In this document: positions 33,912-43,627 of the stretch, one piece after another
Numbering within the stretch: the stretch's first letter is position 1
Layout of the letters: every line of letters starts with the position of its first letter
Source: Nocardioides humi
Lineage (GTDB): Bacteria > Actinomycetota > Actinomycetes > Propionibacteriales > Nocardioidaceae
Length of the DNA: 64,000 nt
NCBI RefSeq assembly: GCF_006494775.1
Contig: NZ_CP041146.1
Span: forward strand, 4,712,001-4,776,000
Reading direction: 5' to 3'
Notes under the pieces: generated by a model
What the model saw: the letters and a program-made list of their open reading frames with translations, nothing else
Database searches by the model: none
Told to the model about the DNA's origin: nothing
Made by a program: the position numbers and the translations under genes

Positions 33912-35179
33912 GGCGCGGCCGGCTGTGGTGGTCGGGGCGCGACGGCGCGCTCCTCGTCGGGCTGTGCCTGGTCGCGGGCGTCCTCTTCATGCTCCTGGCC
34001 GGCGTGCCGTGGCTGGGGTCGTGGAAGATGGCGCTCGACTGGGCGAGCGGGAGCGCCATGCTGATCGGGCCGGTCGTGGCCGGCCTGACGGCGTGGCGCT
34101 ACTCCAGGATCGCCGGGCTCGGCCTCGCCGCGCTGGCCGGCCAGACGCCACGCGGGACGCGCGCCTGGCTGGCGCCGGCTGTGGTGACCTGGTCGGTCGC
34201 CTGCGGGGCGGTGCTGCTGATCGCGGTCGTGGCCACCTCGCTCGCCCTCCTCCACGGCTCGGTCGCGGCTCCGCGCCAGGCGGTGGTCCTGGTCCTGGGG
34301 TGCAGCGTCCTCGCCGCCCAGGTGCTGGTCGGGGCCTTCGCCGGGACCCGGTTCCCCGGTCCCTGGGCGCCGCCGGTCGCGGCCGTGCTGGTGTTCTGCC
34401 TGACCACCTTCTCCTCGACCGCGATGATCCCGGAGACCTTCCGTACGGGCGGCGTCACGGGCCCGCTGGTGGGGGAGGTCTACGTCCCCTCGACGATCCT
34501 CGCCCAGGCGAGCGTGGCGCTGGCCCTGGCCGCGATCCTGCTCCACGGCGTGCGGAGCCGGATCGCCCCCACAGTGAGCCGCGCGACAGCTGTGACGACC
34601 GCGCTGGCGGTGGCGCTGGGCGCGGTGTGCTGGGCCGGCGGCGCGGCGAGCGCCGAGCGCTACCGCTTCGTGCCGGTTCCGCTGGTCTGCGACGACGGCG
34701 GGCGGCCCGAGGTCTGCGTGGCCCGGGAGACCAGTCGCCCGCTGTCCGCCCTGGCCGCCGCGCTCCGGGAGGCGGCCGCACCGCTGCGCGCCGCCCACGT
34801 CGACCTGCCGGCCCGCTGGGAGCCGGAGCTCCCGCTGCGACCCCACCCCGAGGGCGCCGGCGTCCTCACGTTCTTCGACGACGGCGAGACGAGCGGCGGC
34901 GCCGACCGCGCCGCCGTCCTGGCCTCCCTGGCCGCGCCGGCCGCCTGCGCCGAGCTCCGCAGCAGCAGCCCCGACCTGACGGCGCTCCAGGCCCAGGCGG
35001 TCCTGACCCGCTGGCTCGACCTGGCGAGCCGCCCCGGGCGCTCCGACGGTGGCGAGCTCGACACCTGGCTGGTCACCGACGAGGCCACGGCGTGGGCGGC
35101 CCGGTCCTACGCCGCCCTGTCGTCCTGCTCCCTGGCCGACCTGCGCCTGCCGGCGGCGGCGCCCCGCTGGGGAGGGTGA
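33908..35179 (+). CDS. ABC transporter membrane protein
   Basis: A 423-residue membrane protein, the likely permease for the ATPase upstream. About six hydrophobic segments lie in the first 260 residues (LLVGLCLVAGVLFMLLAGV, MLIGPVVAGLTAW, ACGAVLLIAVVATSLALL, VLVLGCSVLAAQVLVGAFAG, ILAQASVALALAAILL, ALAVALGAVCWAGGAAS). The C-terminal 160 residues are soluble and rich in Ala and Glu, with several Cys (ACAELRSSSPD, SSCSLADL). Substrate unknown. The end overlaps the next gene's likely GTG start. Confidence 0.75.
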   Translation: MRRGRLWWSGRDGALLVGLCLVAGVLFMLLAGVPWLGSWKMALDWASGSAMLIGPVVAGLTAWRYSRIAGLGLAALAGQTPRGTRAWLAPAVVTWSVACGAVLLIAVVATSLALLHGSVAAPRQAVVLVLGCSVLAAQVLVGAFAGTRFPGPWAPPVAAVLVFCLTTFSSTAMIPETFRTGGVTGPLVGEVYVPSTILAQASVALALAAILLHGVRSRIAPTVSRATAVTTALAVALGAVCWAGGAASAERYRFVPVPLVCDDGGRPEVCVARETSRPLSALAAALREAAAPLRAAHVDLPARWEPELPLRPHPEGAGVLTFFDDGETSGGADRAAVLASLAAPAACAELRSSSPDLTALQAQAVLTRWLDLASRPGRSDGGELDTWLVTDEATAWAARSYAALSSCSLADLRLPAAAPRWGG

Positions 35180-35702
35180 CCCGATCGTCCTCTTCCTGCG
35201 CGCCCACGGGTTCCACGTCACGATGCCGATCGCCCTGGTGCTCGGCGCCTGCCTGCACCTCGTGCCGACCGTGCGCATCGCCGTCCCGACCCTGCCGAGC
35301 GCGGTCCTGGTCGGGCTGCTGGTCCCGGGGACGGTCACCCTGCTGCTCGGCTGGACGGTGGTCGATCGATGGCCGACCGGCGAGCTCGCGCTCGCCCGCC
35401 AGGGCCGGCGGATCACGGCCGCACGCATCGGCGCGACGATCGCCGTCTGCCTGGTCGCGGCCGCGGTGGCGAGCGCCGGACACGACCGCAACGCGATCGC
35501 GGGGACCTGCTGGCTGCTGGCCGTCGCGCTGCTCGTCGACCTGCTGGTGGCCGGCTCCTGGTGGATCGGGGTGATCGTCGGGCAGGTCGTGATGCTGCAG
35601 GCCGACTACCGGCAGCTGCCCTGGGCGGAGGTGCTCACCTCCCCCTGGTGGGCCGTCCCCGCCCTCGCGGCGGCGCTGGCCGCCACCGTGCTGCGGGAGT
35701 GA
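35176..35702 (+). CDS. Small membrane protein of the ABC operon, one frameshift near the start
   Basis: A protein of about 175 residues with four to five hydrophobic segments (MPIALVLGACLHLVPTV, AVLVGLLVPGTVTLLLGWTV, IGATIAVCLVAAAVASAG, CWLLAVALLVDLLVAGSWWIG, WAVPALAAALAATVL). In the raw sequence the open frame has no start before ATG 35223. If one C is restored in the run at 35180-35182, the GTG at 35176 (overlapping the previous stop as GTGA) gives MTPIVLFLRAHGF in frame. This is likely the second membrane subunit of the ABC system. Confidence 0.65.
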
Positions 35703-35732
35703 CCCACGTCACTCCGGGAGTAGGGTTCGGTC

Positions 35733-36971
35733 ATGGACGAGCTCGACCAGCGCCGGCGCCTGGCGCTGGCCGCCTGGACCAGCTGGATCGAGGAGGGCGA
35801 CGGGGCCGCGGCCTCGGTCCGGCCCGAGATCCTCGACAGCTGGGTGCGCTCGGGCGCCTCCGTCGCCCGCGACGTCGGCCACGCCCCGCTGGCCGACGAG
35901 TCCGAGACCCGGTCCTTCTGGCAGGGCTCGCCCCTCCAGATCGCCGTGGAGCGGGTCGAGGAGGAGCTGCGTCGTACCGCCGAGGACGGCGACCTCGTCC
36001 TCGCCGTCACCGATCCCGACACCCGCGTGCTGTGGACGTACGGCGGCCGCGTGATGCGCCGCAAGGCCGAGACGGTCAACTTCGTGCCCAGCGCGCGCTG
36101 GGACGACCGGTCCGTCGGCACCAACGCCCTCGACCTCGCCAACCGGCTGGACCGGCCGTCGATGGTGTTCAGCGCCGAGCACTACGCGCCGATCGTGCAC
36201 AACTGGGTCTGCTGGGCCGCGCCGCTGCACGACCCGGTCAGCGGCGCCAAGCTGGGTGTCCTCGACATCTCGACCACCTGGGACCGCACCCACCCGATCG
36301 GGCTCGCGACCGCCCGGGTGCTCGCCCGGCTCGTCGAGCAGGCGCTGCCGCGCACCCACCAGTACGCCGGTGACCCGGCCGCCGAGGACATCGTCGAGCC
36401 CGGCCTGGTGCTGAGCCTGCTCGGGACCGCCGAGGCCCGGGTCGACGGCCAGCGGCTGCTGCTCAACCGCCGCCAGACCGAGATCCTCTCCCTGCTGGCG
36501 CTGCACCCCGACGGGCTCTCCCTCGACCAGCTCCACGCGATGCTCTACGGCGACCACGCGGTCACCTTCTCCACCCTCAAGGCCGAGGTCTCCCACCTGC
36601 GGCAGGCGCTGGCCGGCCAGCTCGCCTCGCGTCCCTACCGGCTGCTGATGCCGATCGCCACCGACGTCGACCACGTGCTGACCCTGCTGCGCCGCGGCGA
36701 CGTCGCCACCGCCGTCGACGCGTACGGCGGCGACCTGCTGCCCGGCACCGACAGCCCGGCGCTCGTCGAGATGGGGGAGTACGTCGCCGTCGCCGTCCGC
36801 GAGGCGCTGCTCGGCGACCCGCAGCCCGATGCCGTGCTGCGCTACAGCGAGCTGGCGCCGTACGACACGGCGGTGCTGGAGGCCTGCCTGGCCCAGCTGG
36901 AGGGCGAGGGCCGGCTGCGGCACCCCGCGATCCCGCTGATCAAGGCGCGGCTCGCGGTCGCCGACGCCTGA
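35733..36971 (+). CDS. GAF-domain transcriptional regulator
   Basis: A 412-residue regulator. Residues about 70-200 form a GAF-like sensor (VLAVTDPDTRVLWTYGGRVM, NFVPSARWDDRSVGTNALDLA, HNWVCWAAPLHDPVSGAKLGVLDIST), as in AcoR-type activators. The C-terminal part has a winged-helix section (LLLNRRQTEILSLLALHPDGL, STLKAEVSHLRQALA) without a sigma54 AAA domain. Proteins of this shape often control alcohol or aldehyde dehydrogenase genes in actinobacteria. Here the nearby target is not obvious. Confidence 0.75.
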   Translation: MDELDQRRRLALAAWTSWIEEGDGAAASVRPEILDSWVRSGASVARDVGHAPLADESETRSFWQGSPLQIAVERVEEELRRTAEDGDLVLAVTDPDTRVLWTYGGRVMRRKAETVNFVPSARWDDRSVGTNALDLANRLDRPSMVFSAEHYAPIVHNWVCWAAPLHDPVSGAKLGVLDISTTWDRTHPIGLATARVLARLVEQALPRTHQYAGDPAAEDIVEPGLVLSLLGTAEARVDGQRLLLNRRQTEILSLLALHPDGLSLDQLHAMLYGDHAVTFSTLKAEVSHLRQALAGQLASRPYRLLMPIATDVDHVLTLLRRGDVATAVDAYGGDLLPGTDSPALVEMGEYVAVAVREALLGDPQPDAVLRYSELAPYDTAVLEACLAQLEGEGRLRHPAIPLIKARLAVADA

Positions 36972-36980
36972 GGGTCCCGC

Positions 36981-38138
36981 TCAGCTGTCGAGCCAGGCGC
37001 GGATCTCGTCGTTGTGCTGCCCGAGGGTCGGCGGCGCGACGTGCTGCTCGCGCCCGCCGGCGTACGCGTTGTCGTCGAAGCGCAGCGTCGGGCCCGGGAG
37101 CTGGACGGCGCCGAGCGTGGCGTGGTCGACGTCGATGAGCAGGCCCTGGGAGCGGGTCTGCTCCCAGTCGTAGACGTCGTCGAGGGTGCGCACCTTGCCT
37201 GCGGGGACGCCGGCGCCGTCGAGCCGCGCGAGCGCCTCCTCGGCGGTCAGCTCGGCCAGCACGCTCTCGACCAGCGCGATGGTCCGGTCCCGGTGGGTGA
37301 CGCGCTCCGGGTTGGTGGCGAGGCCGGGCTCGGCGGGGTCGATGCCGAACTCGGCGGCGAAGGCCTGCCACAGCTTCTCCGAGCCGCAGGCGATCTGCAC
37401 CGGCGCGGTCGCCGTGGCGAACATGCCGTAGGGCGCGATCGAGGGGTGGTGGCCGCCGGCCAGGCCGGGGACCTCCTTCGCGACCGTCCACTTGGTGCCC
37501 TGGAAGGCGTGGACGCCGACCATGCCGGCGAGCAGGGAGGTGCGGACCACGCGGCCGCGGCCGGTGCGCTCGCGCTCGTAGAGGGCCGACACGACGCCGT
37601 ACGCACCGTTCATGCCGGCCAGCAGGTCGGCGATCGGCACGCCGACCTTGGTCGGCTCGGTCAGCCCGGTCAGCGACATCAGGCCGCCCTCGCCCTGTGC
37701 GATCTGGTCGAAGCCGGAGCGCTGCGCCTCGGGGCCGTCGTGGCCGAAGCCGGTGATCTGCAGGACGACCAGCCGCGGGTTGAGCTCGTGCAGGCGGGAG
37801 ACCGGGAAGCCGAGCCGGTCCAGCACGCCGACCCGGAAGTTCTCCATCAGCACGTCGGCGCGCTCGACCAGCCGGGCCAGCACGTCCTGGTCGGCGGGGT
37901 CCTTGAGGTCGAGGGTGATCGACTCCTTGTTGCGGTTCGCCGAGAGGAAGTACGTCGACTCCCGCTGCCCCTCCGTGGGCTCCACGAACGGCGGGCCCCA
38001 GGTCCGGGTGTCGTCGCCGGTCGGGCTCTCGACCTTGATCACCCGGGCCCCCAGGTCGCCCAGCATCATCGCCGCATGGGGGCCGGCGAGGGCGCGGGTG
38101 AGGTCGAGGACCAGGACGTCGTCGAGAGGCGCGGACAT
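36981..38138 (-). CDS. CaiB/BaiF-family CoA-transferase
   Basis: A 385-residue class III CoA-transferase: VLVLDLTRALAGPHAAMMLGDLGARVIKVESP and FLSANRNKESITLDLKDP are the CoA-binding start. The catalytic Asp lies in VRTSLLAGMVGVHAF-like context before it in GFDQIAQGEGGLMSLTG and VPIADLLAG. The family moves CoA between carboxylic acids such as carnitine, succinate or bile acids; the substrate here is unknown. ATG 38138 is preferred over 38183. It is on the same strand, 79 bp from a MaoC hydratase. Confidence 0.88.
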   Translation of the reverse strand: MSAPLDDVLVLDLTRALAGPHAAMMLGDLGARVIKVESPTGDDTRTWGPPFVEPTEGQRESTYFLSANRNKESITLDLKDPADQDVLARLVERADVLMENFRVGVLDRLGFPVSRLHELNPRLVVLQITGFGHDGPEAQRSGFDQIAQGEGGLMSLTGLTEPTKVGVPIADLLAGMNGAYGVVSALYERERTGRGRVVRTSLLAGMVGVHAFQGTKWTVAKEVPGLAGGHHPSIAPYGMFATATAPVQIACGSEKLWQAFAAEFGIDPAEPGLATNPERVTHRDRTIALVESVLAELTAEEALARLDGAGVPAGKVRTLDDVYDWEQTRSQGLLIDVDHATLGAVQLPGPTLRFDDNAYAGGREQHVAPPTLGQHNDEIRAWLDS

Positions 38139-38217
38139 GCTGTCGACGCTATTGACGACAGCAGGCCCGGAACATGGCAGCAATTGCCAAGGCGTCCGCG
38201 CCCGGATTGGGCATTCC

Positions 38218-38670
38218 TCAGGGCAGCAGGAGCACCACGGTCTCCGCGACCGCGGCGGGCTTGTCCTCGCCCTCGATCTCGATGACGTGCTTGAGGGTGA
38301 GCTGGTAGCCGCTGGCGAGCTCGGTGACCTCGGCCAGGGTGACGGTGAGCCGGATCCGCCTGCCGACCAGCACCGGGTTCGGGAAGCGCACCTTGTTGAT
38401 GCCGTAGTTCAGCTTGGCGCCCGGGGTCTCCAGGCCGAAGATCGACTGGCCGAGCCAGGGGATCAGCGACAGGGTGAGGTAGCCGTGGGCGATGGTGCCG
38501 CCGAACGGGCCCTCCTTCGCGCGCTCGACGTCGACGTGGATCCACTGGTGGTCGCCGGTCGCCTCGGCGAACCGGTCCACCCGCTCCTGGGTGATCTCGA
38601 CCCAGTCGCCGGTGCCGAGGACCTCCCCGCTGGCGGCGATCAGCTCGTCGAAGGTGGTGAAGACCCGCAT
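38218..38670 (-). CDS. MaoC-like (R)-specific enoyl-CoA hydratase
   Basis: A 150-residue hotdog-fold hydratase. The active-site segment is [18 protein letters not shown] with the catalytic Asp and His, then [16 protein letters not shown] and [14 protein letters not shown]. It hydrates trans-2-enoyl-CoA esters. It is upstream of the CoA-transferase on the same strand, suggesting a shared acyl-CoA degradation route. It is divergent from the adenosine deaminase gene with a 59-bp gap. Confidence 0.9.
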   Translation of the reverse strand: MRVFTTFDELIAASGEVLGTGDWVEITQERVDRFAEATGDHQWIHVDVERAKEGPFGGTIAHGYLTLSLIPWLGQSIFGLETPGAKLNYGINKVRFPNPVLVGRRIRLTVTLAEVTELASGYQLTLKHVIEIEGEDKPAAVAETVVLLLP

Positions 38671-38729
38671 GGTGTGCTCCTGGTGTCGATGGCTGCGCCG
38701 ATGTCGGCGGAAGCGGTAAGAATGCGGTC

Positions 38730-39824
38730 ATGGAACCTACACGTGGCCTGCCCGAGGACCTGCTGCGGGCGGCACCCAAGGTGCTGCTCCACGACCACCT
38801 CGACGGCGGGCTGCGGCCGGCCACGATCGTCGAGCTCGCCGCCGGGATCGGGCATGCGCTCCCCGAGACCGGCGCCGACGCGCTCGCGCAGTGGTTCGCG
38901 GAGGCCGCCGACTCCGGCTCCCTCGAGCGCTACCTGGAGACCTTCGCCCACACCGTCGGCGTCATGCAGACCGCGGAGGCGCTGACCCGGGTGGCCCGGG
39001 AGTGCGTCGAGGACCTCGCCGCCGACGGCGTCGTGTACGCCGAGATCCGCTACGCCCCCGAGCTCCACGTCGAGGCCGGCCTCGGGCTCGAGGAGGTCGT
39101 CGCCGCCGTCCAGCAGGGCTTCGAGGAGGGCATGGCGGCGGCCGACGGGCGGATCATCGTGCGCCACCTGCTCACCGCCATGCGCCAGGCCGCCCGGGCC
39201 ATGGAGATCGCCGAGCTCGCCATCGCCTGGCGCGACCGCGGCGTCGTGGGCTTCGACATCGCCGGCCCCGAGGCGGGCTACCCGCCGACCCGGTTCATCG
39301 ACGCGTTCGAGTACCTCCAGCGCGAGAACTCCCACTTCACCATCCACGCCGGCGAGGGCTTCGGCCTGCCGTCGATCTGGGAGGCGGTGCAGTGGTGCGG
39401 CGCCGACCGGCTCGGCCACGGCGTGCGGATCGTCGACGACATCACCGTGCCCGTCGATGGGGACGACGGCGTCCCCCGGCTCGGCCGACTGGCGTCGTAC
39501 ATCCGGGACAAGCGGATCCCGCTCGAGATGTGCCCGTCCTCCAATGTGCAGACCGGCGCCGCGCCGTCGCTCGCGGAGCACCCGATCCGGCTGCTGGCCT
39601 CGCTGCGGTTCCGGGTCACCGTCAACACCGACAACCGGCTGATGAGCGGCACGACCCTGAGCCGGGAGTTCGGGCTGCTCGCCGAGACGTTCGGCTACGG
39701 CTGGGCCGAGATGGAGTGGCTGACGGTCAACGCCATGAAGTCCGCGTTCATCCCCTACGACGAGCGGTACCGGCTGATCACCGAGACCATCAAGCCCTGG
39801 TACGCCGAGCAGCCGGCCCGCTGA
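38730..39824 (+). CDS. add: Adenosine deaminase
   Basis: A 364-residue zinc enzyme that converts adenosine or deoxyadenosine to the inosine form. The motifs are [14 protein letters not shown] (first metal His pair, with D in place of the more common second residue), [15 protein letters not shown] (metal His and catalytic Glu), [21 protein letters not shown] and [16 protein letters not shown]. Length is normal. With deoC, the mutase and the small kinase nearby, it points to nucleoside salvage. Its stop lies 6 bp from a convergent gene. Confidence 0.93.
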   Translation: MEPTRGLPEDLLRAAPKVLLHDHLDGGLRPATIVELAAGIGHALPETGADALAQWFAEAADSGSLERYLETFAHTVGVMQTAEALTRVARECVEDLAADGVVYAEIRYAPELHVEAGLGLEEVVAAVQQGFEEGMAAADGRIIVRHLLTAMRQAARAMEIAELAIAWRDRGVVGFDIAGPEAGYPPTRFIDAFEYLQRENSHFTIHAGEGFGLPSIWEAVQWCGADRLGHGVRIVDDITVPVDGDDGVPRLGRLASYIRDKRIPLEMCPSSNVQTGAAPSLAEHPIRLLASLRFRVTVNTDNRLMSGTTLSREFGLLAETFGYGWAEMEWLTVNAMKSAFIPYDERYRLITETIKPWYAEQPAR

Positions 39825-39829
39825 CCCCG

Positions 39830-40348
39830 CTAGACCACGAACCAGAAGTGGCTCCAGCCGGCGACGTCGACCCGGTGCTCGGCCCACTGCCGCTCCCGGA
39901 CCGGCACCAGCCGGCCGCGCGCCGGGTCGAACACCTCGACGCCGCCCTCGATCTCGCCCACCGCCAGCACCACGTGGCGCGGCAGCCACCGGTTGCCGAC
40001 GTAGACGCCGACCGGGCGGCTGCGCAGCTGCTCGCGCAGGACGTCGTACCCGATCTCGGGGCGGGGCCGCACGAACACCGTCGCGACGGGCTGGTCGGTG
40101 AGGGCGCGCAGCGCGTTGGCCACCGCCCACGGAGGGGTGCCGAGCGCGCGCGGCCACGGCACCTGGAACCGGTCGCGCGGGCTGCGCGACGACGTGAGCA
40201 TCCGGTGCTCGCCGGTGATGTCGGCGGGCGCGTCGTCGGGGCGCCAGGACGTCAGGAGCGCCCGCGCGCCGAGCACGCTCGCCGCGCCGCAGCTGCGGGC
40301 GTCGGGCTGCCGCAGCCGGGCCGGGTCGAGGTCAGCGGGCCACCGCAT
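39830..40348 (-). CDS. Putative C39-like cysteine peptidase fold protein
   Basis: A 172-residue protein with the pattern of papain-like C39 domains: QPDARSCGAASVLGARAL (Cys at about residue 20), WLPRHVVLAVGEIEGG (His at about 125) and VFDPARGRLVPV (Asp following). No signal peptide or membrane segment is visible, so it would act in the cytosol or be an inactive relative. The gene overlaps the end of the upstream kinase gene by 17 bp, so both are likely expressed together. Function is inferred from the Cys-His-Asp spacing only. Confidence 0.55.
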   Translation of the reverse strand: MRWPADLDPARLRQPDARSCGAASVLGARALLTSWRPDDAPADITGEHRMLTSSRSPRDRFQVPWPRALGTPPWAVANALRALTDQPVATVFVRPRPEIGYDVLREQLRSRPVGVYVGNRWLPRHVVLAVGEIEGGVEVFDPARGRLVPVRERQWAEHRVDVAGWSHFWFVV

Positions 40349-40976
40349 GCTCGCCCTCCTGGTCGGCGTACCGCTCGCGCAGTTCCGCGAACGCCCGGTC
40401 GCCGGTCGCGACCCGGCAGCCCACCGCGCTCGCGCGCCGGACGATCTGCCGCTGGGCGCGGGCCAGCGCGAGGCCGCGTCGTACCAGCACCAGGGGCGGC
40501 TTGCGGCGCTCCCGCAGGTCGCGGGTCAGCCGGCGCCAGTAGGTCACCGTGGGGTGCTGGGTGATGCAGTACGCCGCCGCGAGGATCCCCGCTCGCCGGC
40601 ACTCCTCGACGATCTCGGCCGCGAAGATCCCCTCCGCGCAGAACCGGGTCGCGCCGCCGAGATCGAGGCGCTGGGCGCTGGTCCGCCGGCTCTCCGAGAT
40701 CGAGTAGACCGGCACCTCCGTCGCGCCCGTCGTACACAGCTCGCGCAGCGCGGCGAACGCGTCCTCGTGGTTCCAGGTGCCGGGGTGGTCCCAGTCGGTA
40801 AGGCCGGCGTTCGCGCCCTCGGTGATCAGCGGCAGCCCGGCCTCGTCGCCGTCGCGGTAGAAGTCGTCGAGCCGCAGGGTCGGCCAGCCGAACGCCTTCG
40901 CGAGCCGCCCGGCGAGCCGGGACTTGCCCGATCCGGACGGGCCGGCGAGCACGATCACGCGGGCACGGGCGGTCAT
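40332..40976 (-). CDS. Uridine-kinase-like P-loop ATPase
   Basis: A 214-residue P-loop kinase: VIVLAGPSGSGKSRLAGRLA is Walker A, RLDDFYRDGDEAGLP and TDWDHPGTWNHEDAF match uridine kinase/phosphoribulokinase-type proteins, and VTYWRRLTRDLRERRKPP is the lid region. The likely role is phosphorylation of a nucleoside or similar metabolite. ATG 40976. The gene end overlaps the C39-like gene. Confidence 0.8.
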   Translation of the reverse strand: MTARARVIVLAGPSGSGKSRLAGRLAKAFGWPTLRLDDFYRDGDEAGLPLITEGANAGLTDWDHPGTWNHEDAFAALRELCTTGATEVPVYSISESRRTSAQRLDLGGATRFCAEGIFAAEIVEECRRAGILAAAYCITQHPTVTYWRRLTRDLRERRKPPLVLVRRGLALARAQRQIVRRASAVGCRVATGDRAFAELRERYADQEGEHAVAR

Positions 40977-41169
40977 GGGGGTCGAGTCTGCCGTACCGGC
41001 CGCGGCGGGGCGACTTCGCGGTTCGTGCGGCGCTCGTTGGGGGTCTCGACAGCATCTCTGGTTGCGTCTGGAGCCGTTGTTCGTCCACACCCCCGGGATC
41101 GGGTTTCGCCTGTCCACAGGCGGGTCTGCTCGTTTCGTGGTGTCGGAGGTCGGTGGGAGAATCTGTGTC

Positions 41170-42458
41170 ATGGATCTCGGAACCCGGCCCCGTACGACGG
41201 CAGCACTGCTGTCCGAGCTGCGCGCGGGTGTCCTGGAGCGCGACGCGCTCGTGGTCCGGGAGTGGGCCGGGATCGTGGAGTGGGCCGGCGAGCACGTCGT
41301 CGCAACGCCGGAGGGTGCGGCGACGATCACCGACGGGTTTCTCGATACGGGGGTCCCGATCGCGGGGGATGGGGCGCCGCTGGTGTCGGAGTTCGCGCTC
41401 ATGGAACTCGTCGCCGTGTTGGGACGCTCGCCCGATGGTGGGCGGGCCTATGTGGGGCGGGTCATCGAGTGCGCCTGGCGGCTCCCGACCGTCTATGCCG
41501 CCGTGATGGCGGGTCGGCTCACCCCGTGGCGGGCCGAGCGGATCGCGGACCTCACCCACGCCTTGAACGCCGACGCGGCCGGGTTCGTGGACCGGCAGCT
41601 CGTCCACGCCTCCGGGGTCGGGTGGGCCCAGTTGGACCGGCTCATCGCCGAAGCGATCCTCCGGTTCGACCCCGAACGCGCCGAAGCCGAGCGCGCGACG
41701 GCTGCGGACCAGCGCTATGTGGAGGTCGGGGACCCCGACACCCACGGCAACACCCATGGGATCGTGCACCTCTCCGGGGTCCTCGACGCTGCTGATGGGC
41801 GTGATCTGGATGTTGCGATCGCCCGCCGCGCCCGCCTGCTCGGGACCTCGGCAACGACGCTCCGCTCGATGTGCGCCGCTCGGTCGCGCTCGGCGAGTTG
41901 GCCCGGGCGGACCTCACCCTCGATCTGGAGGGTTCGCCGGGCCGCAAAGCGATCGTGAACGTCCACATCACCGACACCACCCTGACCGGCGTGAACCCCG
42001 TCGGCAGATGGGAAGACCAGCAGGTCCCCGTGTCGAGTGAGCAGATCCGCGAGTGGCTCGGCTCCGCCTCGACCGTGATCGTGCGACCGGTGATCGATCT
42101 GGCCGACCACGTGCCTGTGGACTCCTACGAGATCCCCGAGCGCCACCGCGTCCAGGTCGCTCTGCGCGACCATGCGTGTCGGTTCCCCCACTGCACCAGA
42201 CCGGCCACCCGCTGCGACCTCGACCACGCCCGACCCTACGGCGAGGGCGGGCCTACCTGTCCGTGCAACGAGGTGGCCCTGTGCAGACGCCATCACCGGG
42301 CGAAGACCCACTCCGCGTGGTCCTACGACATCGTGATGCCCGGCTCCTACATCTGGATCAGCCCCAACGGCTTCACCTTCCGTGTCGACCACCGAGGCAC
42401 CCACCCCATCCACCACGCGACCGACCCCGCCGGCGACCCAGCGCCACCCGACGAGTAG
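41170..42458 (+). CDS. 13E12-family HNH endonuclease protein, one frameshift
   Basis: A DUF222/13E12 repeat-type protein of about 430 residues. The first part runs TAALLSELRAGVLERDALVVREWAG to VAIARRARLLG. After a G run (41842-41844) the frame shifts; one base restores DLGNDAPLDVRRSVALGELAR. The HNH domain at the end is canonical: CRFPHCTRPATRCDLDHARPY, GEGGPTCPCNEVALCRRHHRAKTHSAW, with all four zinc Cys, unlike the copy at 25771. These genes recur through actinobacterial genomes. The 193-bp gap upstream shows no feature. Confidence 0.82.
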
Positions 42459-42758
42459 CCACCCCGCCCCGCACCCCGCACCCCGCACACCCGACGGTTG
42501 CGGGGATGCAGGCGTGTCCAGACCCGATTCTCAGCACTGCGATCCCACGACTCCCGCAACCAAAGGCCGACGACCACCAACGACCCGACCCCCGACAGCG
42601 GCGATCAACCAACCACCGTGACCCCCAGCGGCCCGCAACCACGTTATCGGTCAATCAAAGACCCGGCACCGAGCAGACCGCCCAAGAATCAGATCAGCGA
42701 GCCCTCCGTCGCAACGCCGCGTCGAGCGCGGCCATGAGCACCGCGGGCCGCCAGCGGC
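42459..42758. other. 300-bp gap without a gene
   Basis: Between the 13E12 gene and the short aldehyde dehydrogenase gene nothing convincing is coded. The stretch has short CCCCGCACC-type repeats near 42464-42490 and is somewhat less GC-rich than its surroundings towards 42640. Short open frames on both strands there lack recognisable motifs. It may be decayed mobile-element sequence. Confidence 0.5.
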
Positions 42759-43627
42759 TCAGATCCCGATCGGATGCCAGACCGTCTTCTGCTCGACGAA
42801 GTCCGTCATCGCGGCCAGTCCCGGCTCGGCGGCCCAGTCCGGCTCGGCGTCGGGCGCGCGGCGTACCCGCTTGAGGTTGTCGGCCGCCGCGACCTCCAGC
42901 GACGTGGCCAGGTCAGCGGAACCCGCGACCCCGGAGAGGTCGATGGCGTTGACGTCCATGTGCGCGGCCAGCCAGGGCCCGAGGACAGCGGCGTCGCCGG
43001 TGAGGATGTTGACCACTCCGCCGGGTACGTCGGACGTCGCGAGCACCTCGGAGAAGGTGACGGCCGGCAGCGGCCGGTCGTAGGACGACACCACGACGGC
43101 GACATTGCCCGTCACGATCACCGGCGCTACTACGGAGACCAGCCCCAGCAGGGACGACGACTGCGGCGCCAGCACGCCCACCACGCCGGTGGGCTCGGGG
43201 GCGGTGTGGTTGAAGAACGGCCCGGCGACCGGGTTGGCGTTGCCGATGACCTGGGCGAGCTTGTCGGCCCAGCCGGCGTACCAGACGAGGCGGTCGACGG
43301 CCGCGTCCACCTGCGCCCGCGCAGCGGCGGCGGAGGCGCCCTCGGACTGGCGCACCGCGTCCTCGAACTGGGGACGGCGGTCCTCCATGACCTCGGCGAT
43401 GCGGTAGACGACCTGTCCCCGGTTGTAGGCGGTCCGGCCCGCCCACGGCCCGAAGGCCTTGCGGGCGGCCACGACGGCGTCGCGGACGTCCTTGCGGGAG
43501 GCGAGGGCGGCGTTGGCCACGAACTTCCCCTTCGCGTCGAGCACCTCGTAGGAGTGCCCGGACTCGGAGCGGGGAAGGCCCCGCCGATGTAGAGCTTGTA
43601 CGTCTTGCGCACGTCGATGCGAGCCAT
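42759..43627 (-). CDS. Short aldehyde-dehydrogenase-like protein lacking the catalytic half, one frameshift
   Basis: A protein of about 289 residues related to the N-terminal, NAD-binding part of aldehyde dehydrogenases: RKTYKLYIGGAFP, AARKAFGPWAGRTAYNRGQVVYR, WYAGWADKLAQVIGN, GVVGVLAPQSSSLL. The frame breaks after FP at a G run (43571-43574); one more base gives SESGHSYEVLDAKG. It stops soon after SGVAGSADLATSLE and keeps neither the ELGGK Glu nor the catalytic Cys. Complete at EQKTVWHPIGI. It is coupled to the full enzyme gene by an overlapping TGATG-type junction and may be its partner subunit. Confidence 0.75.
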
